Shown here: positions 55,024 to 63,515 of the stretch, in pieces | Layout of the letters: every line of letters begins with the position of its first letter | How positions within the stretch are numbered: position 1 is the stretch's first letter | DNA from: Streptomyces malaysiensis subsp. samsunensis | GTDB taxonomy: Bacteria > Actinomycetota > Actinomycetes > Streptomycetales > Streptomycetaceae | Direction of reading: 5' to 3' | DNA: 64,000 bases | NCBI RefSeq assembly: GCF_024519315.1 | Contig: NZ_JANIIC010000006.1 | Span: 1-64,000 of the forward strand | Program-made: the position numbers and the translations under genes | The notes under the pieces: generated by a model | What the model was told of the DNA's origin: nothing | What the model saw: the letters and a program-made list of their open reading frames with translations, nothing else | Database searches by the model: none

Positions 55024-56082
55024 TCACCCCACTGTACGACCGCTGGTCAGCCGGTCCAGGGTCCCGGTGGCCTCTGCCATGATCCGGTCCACCAGATCCG
55101 CGCACGAGGGCAGATCCTCGATCACACCGGCCACCTGACCGGAGGCCATCACGCCCGTGTCGGTGCGGCCGTCCACCATCGACGCCTTCAGCAGCATCGG
55201 GGTGGTGGCGGCCAGCAGCACCTGGCTCCAGCCGAGGTCCTTGCCGTGCCGCATCGCCAGTCCGTCACGCACCATCCGCGGCCAGCTCAGCCCGGCCAGC
55301 CGCCGGAATGCGGCGGCGTGGCGCACGGCGCGCAGCAGCGCCGCGGCGCGGCCGGAGCGTTCGAGCGAGTCGACCAGCTCGCTGCGGAGCATCCGGTGGG
55401 GGAGCCCGTCCACCGCCGTGGTGACGGTGACATCGGTGACCGCCGCCGCCAGATAGCGGGCCTTGACGGCGTCCGGGACGGTGCTGTCGGAGGTGAGCAG
55501 GAAGCGGGTGCCCATGGCGATCCCCGCCGCCCCGTAGGCGAGCGCGGCCGCCAGTCCCCGTCCGTCGTGGAAGCCGCCCGCGGCCACGACCGGGATGTCC
55601 ACCGCGTCCACGACCTGGGGGAGCAGCACGGTGGTGGCCACCTGACCGGTGTGGCCGCCGCCCTCCGAGCCCTGCACCACCACCGCGTCCGCGCCCCAAC
55701 CCGCCACCTTCTCGGCGTGGCGCCGGGCGCCCACGGACGGGATGACCACCACGCCCGCGTCCTTCAGCCGGTCGATCAGCTCGCGCCTGGGGGCCAGCGC
55801 GAACGAGGCCACCCGCACCCCCTCCTCGACGATGATCCGCACCCGCTCCGCCGCGTCCCCGGCGTCGGCGCGCAGATTGACGCCGAAGGGCGCGTCGGTA
55901 CGGGCGGTGACCTCGCGGACGGCCGAGCGCAGCCGCTGGGGCGACATGGTGGCGGAGGCCAGGATGCCCAGCGCCCCGGCGTTCGCGACGGCGGACACCA
56001 GCCGGGGCCCGGCCACCCACCCCATGCCCGTCTGGACGATCGGATGGCGCACCCCGACGAGGCGGGTCAGCGGGGTGTCCAT
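55024..56082 (-). CDS. ipdC: IpdC-like FMN oxidoreductase of steroid CD-ring degradation
   Basis: The protein is 352 aa. The ATG at 56082 overlaps the ipdB stop (TGATG). It has the nitronate-monooxygenase-like TIM-barrel pattern: HPIVQTGMGWVAGPRLVSAV at the start, ADAVVVQGSEGGGHTG for FMN phosphate binding, and VVAAGGFHDGRGLAAAL. In M. tuberculosis IpdC (Rv3553) is a flavin-dependent oxidoreductase acting on CoA thioesters of steroid ring C/D intermediates. The gene order with ipdA, ipdB and echA20 supports that role here. Confidence -1.
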   Translation of the reverse strand: MDTPLTRLVGVRHPIVQTGMGWVAGPRLVSAVANAGALGILASATMSPQRLRSAVREVTARTDAPFGVNLRADAGDAAERVRIIVEEGVRVASFALAPRRELIDRLKDAGVVVIPSVGARRHAEKVAGWGADAVVVQGSEGGGHTGQVATTVLLPQVVDAVDIPVVAAGGFHDGRGLAAALAYGAAGIAMGTRFLLTSDSTVPDAVKARYLAAAVTDVTVTTAVDGLPHRMLRSELVDSLERSGRAAALLRAVRHAAAFRRLAGLSWPRMVRDGLAMRHGKDLGWSQVLLAATTPMLLKASMVDGRTDTGVMASGQVAGVIEDLPSCADLVDRIMAEATGTLDRLTSGRTVG

Positions 56083-56822
56083 CAGGACGGCACCTCCCGT
56101 TCGCGGGTCCCCTCCGGGTCGATGACCTCCCGGATCAGCCGCAGCTCGGCGGGGGTAGGCTCCCGGGTGCGCGGAACGTGGTCGGCGATGTCGAGGGGGA
56201 AGCCGGTGGCCTCCCGCACCGCCTCGGCGGTCACCCCCGGGTGCAGGGAGCGCACCCGCAGGGTGCGGTCGGGCGTGGCGAAGTCCATCACCGCGAGATC
56301 GGTCACCACACACCGCAGCTGATGGAAACGGGCCGCGGCCGGCCCCGCGGCCGCCACCCGGTCGTGGCCGACCCCGCACACCATGTCGACACGTTCGACG
56401 AAGACCCGCCGCGAGTGCCGGGGCACCCAGTAACTCGTGGGGTTGTTCAGGGTGTTGACCGGCGCTCCCCGCACCCCCAGCAGCTGCCGGCTGGGCCGCT
56501 TCCAGTCACCGACACAGCTGATGTTCTGGTTGCCGTGGCGGTCGAGCTGGCTCGCGCCCATCATCACATGGCGCCGGCCGGCGGTGACCAGCGCCAGATG
56601 CGCCCGGTACGGCAGCCACCCCTCCACCACCTCCGGATCGTCACCGACGATCAGCGCCTCGCCGTCCGTCAGCAGCAGCTCGGGCGCGAAGGTGAGCCTG
56701 GCCAGCCGGGCGCCGACCCTGGGCACCGCGCCCATCGGGGCGGCCAGAATCTCCCCGTCGCCCCGCCATGCCTCGGCACAGGCCACCACGCAGTACTCGG
56801 CCCGGGTCACCCCGTCGGTCAT
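56082..56822 (-). CDS. ipdB: IpdB, beta subunit of the ring-C-opening CoA hydrolase
   Basis: The protein is 246 aa; its ATG overlaps the ipdA stop by four bases. It is a family I CoA-transferase-fold protein: RAEYCVVACAEAWRGDGEIL, then LLTDGEALIVGDDPEVVEGW, and a central HVMMGASQLDRHGNQNIS. Length matches M. tuberculosis IpdB (about 250 aa). IpdAB, despite its CoA-transferase fold, acts as a hydrolase that opens steroid ring C (COCHEA-CoA). Translation is coupled to both neighbours. Confidence -1.
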   Translation of the reverse strand: MTDGVTRAEYCVVACAEAWRGDGEILAAPMGAVPRVGARLARLTFAPELLLTDGEALIVGDDPEVVEGWLPYRAHLALVTAGRRHVMMGASQLDRHGNQNISCVGDWKRPSRQLLGVRGAPVNTLNNPTSYWVPRHSRRVFVERVDMVCGVGHDRVAAAGPAAARFHQLRCVVTDLAVMDFATPDRTLRVRSLHPGVTAEAVREATGFPLDIADHVPRTREPTPAELRLIREVIDPEGTREREVPS

Positions 56823-57682
56823 ACGCCCTCCCTTCCGAACGCCGCCACCGCGGCCCGGTACCGCTCCTCGTCCCCGGACAGAAACCGCTCGGTGAACTCC
56901 CGCCACGCCCCGGGGTCGGCGGCCGCCTTGGCGTACGCGCTCTGGAACGCCTCGTCCCGTCCGTAGTCGGGGGCGCAGGAGGTGAAGTGCGCGCCCCGCG
57001 GGGCCTCGATCACACCGGTCACCGCATGCCGTTTGACCAGCAGCGTCTGCGGACCGCCCGCACCGGCGAACTCGGCCGTGGAGACCACGCGTTCACAGGA
57101 GAGATACGCCTCGGCCGCCGCCTCGCAGAACAGGTCGTCGAAGTACGGATCGGGCCCGAGGTACTGGCCATTGCCCTGTGCGTCCGCCCGGTTGAGGTGC
57201 ACCAGCGCCACATCCAGCCGCAGCGCGGGCACCGCCACCAGCTCCTCGCCGTCCTCGTACGGCGATGTCACCGTCCGCAGCCCGGGGTTGACCGTCATGA
57301 CGTCCGAGCCGAGCCCGGCGCGGATGGGCAGGAACGGCAGCCGGTGCACCGCGGCGGTCAGCCCCCACATCATCATCGCCTCGTCCAGCTCGGTCAGTTC
57401 GAACTCCCCCCGCTGGCGCGCGGCCCGGAAGTGCGGCTCCAGCGGGATCGAGTCGAGCGTCGCGAACGCCGTCACCAGTTTGCGGATCTTCCCGGCGGCG
57501 GCCAGCAGCCCGACGTCGGGGCCGCCGAAGGAGACCACCGTCAGATCGGTGACGTCCGACCGCAGCAGGGCGCGGACCAGGGCCATGGGCTTGCGCCGTG
57601 AGCCCCAGCCGCCGATGCCGACCGTCATACCACCGCGGATCCGGCCGACGGCCTCCTCGGCCGTCATCGTCTTGTCGGCCAA
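56819..57682 (-). CDS. ipdA: IpdA, alpha subunit of the ring-C-opening CoA hydrolase
   Basis: The protein is 287 aa from a TTG at 57682 with GAAGGGGTGAG upstream; an ATG five codons on (57667) is an alternative. It has the alpha-subunit pattern: GGMTVGIGGWGSRRKPMALV, then VVSFGGPDVGLLAAAGKIRK and RLDVALVHLNRADAQGNGQY. Length matches M. tuberculosis IpdA (about 290 aa). With IpdB it forms the hydrolase of the last steroid ring. The start lies within a few bases of the echA20 stop. Confidence -1.
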   Translation of the reverse strand: MADKTMTAEEAVGRIRGGMTVGIGGWGSRRKPMALVRALLRSDVTDLTVVSFGGPDVGLLAAAGKIRKLVTAFATLDSIPLEPHFRAARQRGEFELTELDEAMMMWGLTAAVHRLPFLPIRAGLGSDVMTVNPGLRTVTSPYEDGEELVAVPALRLDVALVHLNRADAQGNGQYLGPDPYFDDLFCEAAAEAYLSCERVVSTAEFAGAGGPQTLLVKRHAVTGVIEAPRGAHFTSCAPDYGRDEAFQSAYAKAAADPGAWREFTERFLSGDEERYRAAVAAFGREGV

Positions 57683-57688
57683 CGCCGC

Positions 57689-58444
57689 TCACCCCTTCCC
57701 GTTGCTTCCGGCGATGAACGCGTCGCGGTGCCCGTCCGACAGGCCCGCCAGATTGGCCTCGAAGGTGAAGCCCTGCTCGAAGCGGTAGCTGCGGCGCACA
57801 TCGACCGGGTCGATGCCGTTGATGGCCGCCTTGGCCAGGCGCAGCAGCGCGCCGTCCTTGGCGGCGATCTCACCGGCCAGCTCCAGCGCCGCCTCCCGCA
57901 GCTCCGCGCGCGGCACGACCCGCCACACCGAGCCATGGCGGCGCAGCTCCTCGGCGGTCGCGGTGCGCGAGGTGTAGTACAGCGCGCGCATCAGATGCTG
58001 CGGCACCAGCCGGGCCAGATGGGTGGCAGCGCCCAGCGCGCCGCGGTCCAGCTCGGGCAGGCCGAACGTGGCGTCCTCGCTGGCCACGATCGCGTCGGCG
58101 TTCCCGGCGAGACCGATGCCGCCGCCCAGGCAGAAGCCGTGCACGGCGGCGACGACCGGGACCGGGCAGTCGTAGACGGCGGCGAACGCCTCGGAACATC
58201 CGTGGTTGGCGCCGATGAGCGCCGTATGGCCCTCGGCCGCCTGGATCTCCTTGATGTCCACGCCCGCGTTGAATCCACGGCCCTCGGCGGCCAGGACCAC
58301 ACAGCACACCGACGGGTCGGCGCCCGCGGTGCGCAGCGCCGCGGCCAGCTCGTACCAGCCCCGTACGGGGAGGGCGTTGACGGGTGGGAAGTCCATGGCG
58401 ACCAGACGGACGCCGGTCGCCGGGGCGGAGGTGGAGACACCCAT
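57689..58444 (-). CDS. echA20: EchA20-like enoyl-CoA hydratase/isomerase (ring D hydrolase)
   Basis: The protein is 251 aa from an ATG at 58444; an upstream in-frame ATG at 58474 would lie inside the operator-like palindrome and is less likely. It is a crotonase: FNAGVDIKEIQ and VHGFCLGGGIGLAGNADAIVA form the oxyanion hole, followed by FGLPELDRGALGAA. M. tuberculosis EchA20 (Rv3550, about 247 aa) opens steroid ring D. Gene order and length support orthology. It is the first gene of the minus-strand operon and diverges from the SDR pair. Confidence -1.
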   Translation of the reverse strand: MGVSTSAPATGVRLVAMDFPPVNALPVRGWYELAAALRTAGADPSVCCVVLAAEGRGFNAGVDIKEIQAAEGHTALIGANHGCSEAFAAVYDCPVPVVAAVHGFCLGGGIGLAGNADAIVASEDATFGLPELDRGALGAATHLARLVPQHLMRALYYTSRTATAEELRRHGSVWRVVPRAELREAALELAGEIAAKDGALLRLAKAAINGIDPVDVRRSYRFEQGFTFEANLAGLSDGHRDAFIAGSNGKG

Positions 58445-58465
58445 GAGCAGATCCGCTACCTTTCC

Positions 58466-58483
58466 ACCAAACATTTGTTAGGT
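58466..58483. promoter_or_regulatory. 18-bp TetR-type palindrome between echA20 and the SDR operon
   Basis: The palindrome ACC-N-AACA-NN-TGTT-N-GGT has arms that match fully apart from the N positions. It is embedded in a wider CTACCTT/AAGGTAG repeat (58456-58462 and 58486-58492). It sits in the 78-bp divergent promoter, so one repressor could control both transcripts. No regulator gene is adjacent. Confidence -1.
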
Positions 58484-58522
58484 AGAAGGTAGCAGCGCTC
58501 ATCGCGCAGCGGGAGGTGTCTC

Positions 58523-59338
58523 GTGGCCGTCACCATCGATCTCGCCGGGCGCGTGGCCGTCGTCACCGGCGGCACGCGGGGTGTAGGAGCGGGGATCACT
58601 CGGGCCCTGCTCACCGCCGGGGCCGAGGTGGTGATCTGTGCGCGCCGCCCACCCGACAAACCCATCGAGGTGGACGGGCGCACGGCGCGTTTCGAATCGC
58701 TCGACATCCGGGACGTGGACGCGGTCGCCGCGTTCTTCGCCGGGCTGCGCCGCTCCCACGGGCGGCTGGACCTGCTGGTCAACAACGCCGGAGGAAGCCC
58801 CTACGGACTGATCGCCGAGGCCGGGCAGCGCCGCGCCGCCCGTATCGTGGAACTCAATCTGATCGCCCCCATGACCGTCTCCCTGAGCGCCTACGAGCTG
58901 ATGCGCCATCAGGAGGGCGGCGGCTCGATCGTGATGATCGGGAGCGTCAGCGGCACCCGGCCGTCCCCCGGCACCGGACCCTACGGAGCCGCCAAGGCGG
59001 GGCTGGAGAACCTCGCCCGCACCCTGGCCGTGGAATGGGCCCCCGCGATCCGGGTCAACACCCTCGTGCTCGGCATGGTCCGCACCGAACTGTCGCATCT
59101 GCACTACGGGGACGAGGAGGGCATCGCCGCCGTCGGCCGGACCGTGCCGCTCGGGCGGATGGCCGAGCCCGTCGAGGCCGGTGACGCCTGTGTGTTCCTC
59201 GCCTCCGGGCTGGCCGGGTACATCAGCGGCGCCAGCATCGCCATCCACGGAGGCGGGGAGCGCCCCGCGTTCCTCGACGCCGCCAACGTCAACCGGCCGA
59301 CCCCCGGCGCCGGCCGGGCAGAACCACGGGAGGACTGA
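58523..59338 (+). CDS. SDR oxidoreductase of the steroid cluster (Rv3549c-like)
   Basis: The protein is 271 aa from a GTG at 58523 with GGGAGGTG before it. Short-chain dehydrogenase motifs are VVTGGTRGVGAG for the cofactor, NNAGG, the Ser at SVSG, and YGAAK as YxxxK. A C-terminal AIHGGGERPAFLD follows. It diverges from echA20 and its size and position match M. tuberculosis Rv3549c. It is expected to oxidise or reduce a hydroxyacyl-CoA steroid intermediate. One base separates its stop from the next start. Confidence -1.
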   Translation: MAVTIDLAGRVAVVTGGTRGVGAGITRALLTAGAEVVICARRPPDKPIEVDGRTARFESLDIRDVDAVAAFFAGLRRSHGRLDLLVNNAGGSPYGLIAEAGQRRAARIVELNLIAPMTVSLSAYELMRHQEGGGSIVMIGSVSGTRPSPGTGPYGAAKAGLENLARTLAVEWAPAIRVNTLVLGMVRTELSHLHYGDEEGIAAVGRTVPLGRMAEPVEAGDACVFLASGLAGYISGASIAIHGGGERPAFLDAANVNRPTPGAGRAEPRED

Positions 59339-59339
59339 G

Positions 59340-60254
59340 ATGAGCGGACTGTGCGACGGGCGCGTCACCGTCGTCACCGGAGCGGGCCGGGGCCTCGGGC
59401 GGGCGCATGCGCTCGCCTTCGCCGCCGAGGGCGCGAAGGTCGTCGTCAACGACCTCGGCGTGGCCCCGGACGGCGCCGGGGCGTCGGCGGGCCCGGCCCA
59501 GGAGGTGGTCGAGGAGATCCGGGCCGCGGGCGGGGAAGCGGTGGCGCACGGCGGGGACATCGCCACCACCGGCGGCGCCGCCTCCCTCATCGCCACCGCC
59601 CTCGACGCCTACGGCCGGCTCGACACCCTCGTCAACAACGCCGGATTCCTGCGCGACCGCATGCTCGTCAACCTCGGCGAGGACGACTGGGACGCGGTGA
59701 TCCGAGTCCATCTCAAGGGTCACTTCCTGCCGCTGCGGCACGCCGCCGCCCACTGGCGCGCCGAGGCGAAGGCGGGCCGCGCACCGGCCGCCCGGGTGGT
59801 CAACACCAGTTCCGGGGCCGGGCTGCTGGGCAGCGTCGGACAGGGCAACTACTCCGCGGCCAAGGCCGGGATCCTCGGCCTGACCTCGGTGGCCGCCGCC
59901 GAGTTCGGCCGCTACGGAGTCCAGGTCAACGCGATCGCCCCGGCGGCCCGCACCCGGATGACGGAGGCCACGTTCGCCGGTGCCATGGCCGCGCCGGACG
60001 ACCCGGACGCCTTCGACGCGATGGCTCCCGGCAATGTCTCACCGCTCGTCGTCTGGCTCGGCTCGGCCGCCTGCGCCGGTGTCACCGGCCGGGTCTTCGA
60101 GACGGAGGCCGGGCGGATCACCGTCATGGAGGGCTGGCGGCCGGGCCCGACCGCCGACCGGGGCGCCCGCTGGACCCCGGCCGAAGCGGGCGAGGCGGCG
60201 CGGAAACTCCTCGCCGGGGCCGAGCCGCCACGACCGGCCCATGGGGCTCCCTGA
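59340..60254 (+). CDS. SDR oxidoreductase of the steroid cluster (Rv3548c-like)
   Basis: The protein is 304 aa from an ATG at 59340, with GGGAGGACTGAG before it. Motifs are VVTGAGRGLGRAHALAFA, NDLG, NNAGFLRDR, the Ser in NTSSGAG and YSAAK as YxxxK. It has the longer C-terminal arm of the peroxisomal-type hydroxyacyl-CoA dehydrogenases, and its length equals that of M. tuberculosis Rv3548c (304 aa from memory). It forms an operon with the previous SDR. Its product probably acts beside IpdAB in CD-ring beta-oxidation. Confidence -1.
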   Translation: MSGLCDGRVTVVTGAGRGLGRAHALAFAAEGAKVVVNDLGVAPDGAGASAGPAQEVVEEIRAAGGEAVAHGGDIATTGGAASLIATALDAYGRLDTLVNNAGFLRDRMLVNLGEDDWDAVIRVHLKGHFLPLRHAAAHWRAEAKAGRAPAARVVNTSSGAGLLGSVGQGNYSAAKAGILGLTSVAAAEFGRYGVQVNAIAPAARTRMTEATFAGAMAAPDDPDAFDAMAPGNVSPLVVWLGSAACAGVTGRVFETEAGRITVMEGWRPGPTADRGARWTPAEAGEAARKLLAGAEPPRPAHGAP

Positions 60255-60341
60255 TGGGCCGAGCGGCCCCCACGGGGTGGGGACAACCCCCGTAAGGCAG
60301 GGGCGGCAGCGGGATGGGAGCCCGGCGCGCACGGCGGCACG

Positions 60342-61565
60342 ATGAACCACGAACGGCACAGGGGAACGAGGCGAGGAGCGAGGTTCGTGGGGATTCGGGT
60401 GAGGGCCGTGGCGCTGTGGGCGGGGATCGGCGCGGTGGCGGTGACGGCCACCGTGACCGTCGCCACGGCCCAGGGGCAGCCGGCCGGGCCGTCGGCGCCG
60501 TCCGGCTTCGAGGAGGCCGTCGGCCAGACGGTGCGGGACGGCTTCCCGGGCGCGGTGGCCTACGCACGGCGCGGCGACGACGAATGGCGGACGGCGGCCG
60601 GGGTCGCGGACAAGGCGACCGGCGAACGGGCCCGGCCGGAGCAGCGGTTCCGGGTCGCCAGCAACAGCAAGGCGTTCGTCGCGGCGGTCCTGCTCCAGCT
60701 GGAGGGCGAGGGGCGGCTCTCCCTCGACGACAGCGTGGAGAAGTGGCTGCCCGGCGTCGTCCAGGGGAACGGCAATGACGGTAAGGCCATCACCATCCGT
60801 CAGCTGCTCAACCACACCTCGGGGATCCACGACCCCACCACCGAAGCCTCCTTCTTCGCCCCCTATCTGGAGGACGGCGACCGGGCCCACATCATCACCC
60901 CCCGCGAGGTGATCGCCCGCTCGGTCCGGCACCAGCCCGAGTTCGCCCCGGGGAAGGGCTGGTCGTACTCCAACACCAACTATCTGCTCGCCGGGCTGGT
61001 GATCGAGGCGGTGACCCACCGCTCGGCGCCCGCCGAGATCCACCGCAGGATCCTCGCCCCGCTGGGGCTGAAGCACACCTCCTTCCCGGTGACCGACCCC
61101 GAGGTGCACGGCCCCCATCTGCACGGCTACGACCTGAAGGGCCGCGATATGACGCGGTTCAGCCCCTCCTACGACGGGACCGCCGGAGCCATGATCTCGA
61201 CCGTCGACGATCTGGCCCGGTTCGAGCGGGCGCTCTTCGGCGGCACGCTGCTGCGCCCCGCCCAGCAGCGCGAGCTCACCACCCCGGTGGAGTTCCCCGA
61301 CGCCCCCGCGTACGGACTCGGGGTGCAGCGCATGGAGGTGCCGTGCGACACCGGCGCGCGGCGGAAGGCCGACCCGCTGACCGCCTGGGAGACCGACGGC
61401 GCCGGACCCGGCTACACCAGCGTCTCCCTCACCACCGCCGACGGGGAGCGTCAACTCGTCCTCGCCGCCACCGTCTACGACCTCACGGCCGAGCTCGAGG
61501 GCGAGCCGCCCGTACCGCGGAGCAAGGGGCTGCTGAAGGCGCGGACGGCGGTCCTGGGCGACTGA
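60342..61565 (+). CDS. Secreted serine beta-lactamase-fold hydrolase (class C / DD-peptidase type)
   Basis: The protein is 407 aa from an ATG at 60342. A basic start and a hydrophobic segment (about residues 20-42, VRAVALWAGIGAVAVTATV in pieces) indicate a signal peptide or anchor. The active-site SxxK is SNSK in FRVASNSKAFVAA, YSN is the second motif, and HTSGIHD is characteristic of the family. The third motif may be the His/Gly segment WETDGAGPGY. Such Streptomyces proteins are D-alanyl-D-alanine carboxypeptidases, esterases or beta-lactamases, and sequence alone does not separate them. Confidence -1.
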   Translation: MNHERHRGTRRGARFVGIRVRAVALWAGIGAVAVTATVTVATAQGQPAGPSAPSGFEEAVGQTVRDGFPGAVAYARRGDDEWRTAAGVADKATGERARPEQRFRVASNSKAFVAAVLLQLEGEGRLSLDDSVEKWLPGVVQGNGNDGKAITIRQLLNHTSGIHDPTTEASFFAPYLEDGDRAHIITPREVIARSVRHQPEFAPGKGWSYSNTNYLLAGLVIEAVTHRSAPAEIHRRILAPLGLKHTSFPVTDPEVHGPHLHGYDLKGRDMTRFSPSYDGTAGAMISTVDDLARFERALFGGTLLRPAQQRELTTPVEFPDAPAYGLGVQRMEVPCDTGARRKADPLTAWETDGAGPGYTSVSLTTADGERQLVLAATVYDLTAELEGEPPVPRSKGLLKARTAVLGD

Positions 61566-61882
61566 GCGCCGTCCGATGGCGGACAGAGCGCCACCGGCAT
61601 CGGCACACAGCCGGCCCGGCGCAGAAGGGTGGTGAAGCGAGAGGCGAGGACCGGATGGCCGGCGGCCGCGGGATGCAGACGGTCGGAGCCCTCGGGCTCC
61701 AGCATCAGCCGCGTACAGGCGGGGCCGAACACAGCGGGGCCGTGGAGGTGGTGCAGTCGTGTGTCGCCGTGGTCGCGCAGCAGCGTCACGGCGCGGCGGA
61801 TATGTGCCCGGCACTCGCGCATCGTCAGCCCCGAAGGGCCCGGCACCTCCTCCCGCTCGGGCGCGGTGATCGTGGACATCAC
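61475..61882 (-). CDS. Possible small hypothetical, perhaps truncated
   Basis: A frame of 135 codons on the minus strand overlaps the end of the hydrolase gene by about 90 bases. The N-terminal 70 residues read like real protein (MRECRAHIRRAVTLLRDHGD, then HLHGPAVFGPACTRLMLEPEG). After about residue 75 the composition turns into shadow-like Arg/Pro/Ser. This suggests a gene whose 3' end has been lost, possibly when the adjacent element integrated. A weak AGGGATGG site lies before the start. Low confidence. Confidence -1.
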   Translation of the reverse strand: MMSTITAPEREEVPGPSGLTMRECRAHIRRAVTLLRDHGDTRLHHLHGPAVFGPACTRLMLEPEGSDRLHPAAAGHPVLASRFTTLLRRAGCVPMPVALCPPSDGAQSPRTAVRAFSSPLLRGTGGSPSSSAVRS

Positions 61883-61937
61883 GGCAAACCATCCCTATTG
61901 AATCGGCGCGTTGAAGCCGATCTGACAGGGTGGCGCG

Positions 61938-63515
61938 ATGAGCAAGTGGCGTGTGTTCTGGGTCCCCAAACCGGCACCGATCGCCCCGCCGCGCCTAGCT
62001 GTCCTGGCGGGATGGGCGGACCTGGCGGAACGCGAAGCGTCAACCGGGATCCGCCCGGGTGACCCGATTCTGCTGGCGCCGGACTACCGCATCGACGAAC
62101 TCCTCAGCCTGTACACGCGCAGTAGCCCGTTCCGCAGGTACACGAAAGAGACGAAGCGGAACTACATCACGGACCTGTGCCTGTTCTTCAACTTCCTGTG
62201 GCGGCGCGGAAAGGTCTGGACGCAGGCAGCGGAGTCCGATGTCGACGACTTCCAGTTCTGGCGCCAGAGGTCCCCAGAGAACCCGGTGAGGGTGGGCGGG
62301 AACAAGTGGAACCGCGAACTGGCCGCGCTGATGAACCTGTACACCTGGGCGACGAAGCCGGGCAATCAGTTCCTGACGCGTAACCCTGTGCCGGTGCATC
62401 GGGTGGTGGGCCGCCACGGGCAGGTCGTCGACGTGCCGGACGGGAAGGCGAAGGACGCCCGGGGCAGCAACGTCCACTGGCTGACACCGCGGACGTTCCG
62501 TCTGTGGGTGAATGTCGGCCTGCGCGGGTACGTCGCTGACGGCCTACCCTCGCCGAGCTGGTTGGGCCGAATGGAAGGCCGCAACGTTGCTTTTGTGCGC
62601 TTATTGACCTCTTCGGGGATGCGGCGACTGGAGGGCGCCTCGCTGTTGACGTTCGAGGTGCCGTCACTGCGCCTGCAGGGTAGTCGTTACTACACGGGGC
62701 GCCTCGCGGCGGCAGTCACGCGTTCCAAGAAGGCCCGTACCTACTACGTCGAGGCCCAGGTGGTGGGCGATATCGAAAGCTACGTCGAGTCCTCACGCGC
62801 CGATGCCATTCGCGCGGCCCAGACCCGGGGCCGGTACAACGCAGTGCCGAGCTTGCGGCTGGTCACCCGGGCGAGCCGGGGACCGAAGCCGACGGTGTAC
62901 TGGCGCGACCGCCAGGGCGTCAACGGCCGCATCGCGCTGACGGAGGCAACCGCGGACGAACGTATGACGTGGTACACCGAAGGCCCGGCGGGACTGGAGC
63001 CGTTGTGGCTGTGGCTGAACGAGATGGGGCTGCCGCTCCAGCCGCACTCTTGGAACAACGTCTTCACGGCAGCGAACCAGCGGTGCCGGGCAGTGCTGGA
63101 TCCGGAGCCGGAGCGGCACCTGGACCCACACCACAGCCGGGCGCCGTACGCGACGCCGCATTCCTGCCGACACGGCTTCGCCCTCTACATGCTGGTGATC
63201 CTGCACCACTTGATGGACCAGCGGTTCGGTCTGAGCCCGCAGGAGCGGCGGGACTACCGGCTGCTGTACGGGGATCCATGGCGGATGGTGCAGGACCTGC
63301 TAGGTCATGCGTTCCTTGAGACGACCCGCGAGCGGTATCTGGCCCCAGTCGCCGACCTTCAGCTCCGGTCGCTGCTTACCACCGCACCCCTGTTCCGCGA
63401 AGGTGAACGGCCGGCGCTGGAGATGGATGAGGTGTTCGGGCGTCTGGCCCGGGAAGCCGAGGGTATCCAGGACATCGACACCAAGCTGCGGGTCGCCCCG
63501 CAGGCGGCGGGATGA
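61938..63515 (+). mobile_element. Tyrosine recombinase/integrase of an integrated element
   Basis: The protein is 525 aa from an ATG at 61938. The C-terminal half is a phage-integrase catalytic domain with SGMRRLEGASLL (first Arg), HSCRHGFALYML (HxxR) and LLGHAFLETTRERYLAP (His and the nucleophilic Tyr). The N-terminal half holds a core-binding region with YTKETKRNYITDLCLFFNFLWRRG in pieces. TTA at 62601-62603 (codon 222) and lower codon bias differ from the neighbours. It overlaps the following gene by four bases (ATGA). This build is common in multi-recombinase actinobacterial elements, so the gene was probably acquired horizontally. Confidence -1.

Noticed and set aside
58466-58483. KstR or KstR2 operator
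   Set aside because: The palindrome is real, but I cannot match it with confidence to either mycobacterial consensus from memory, so only a TetR-type operator is claimed.
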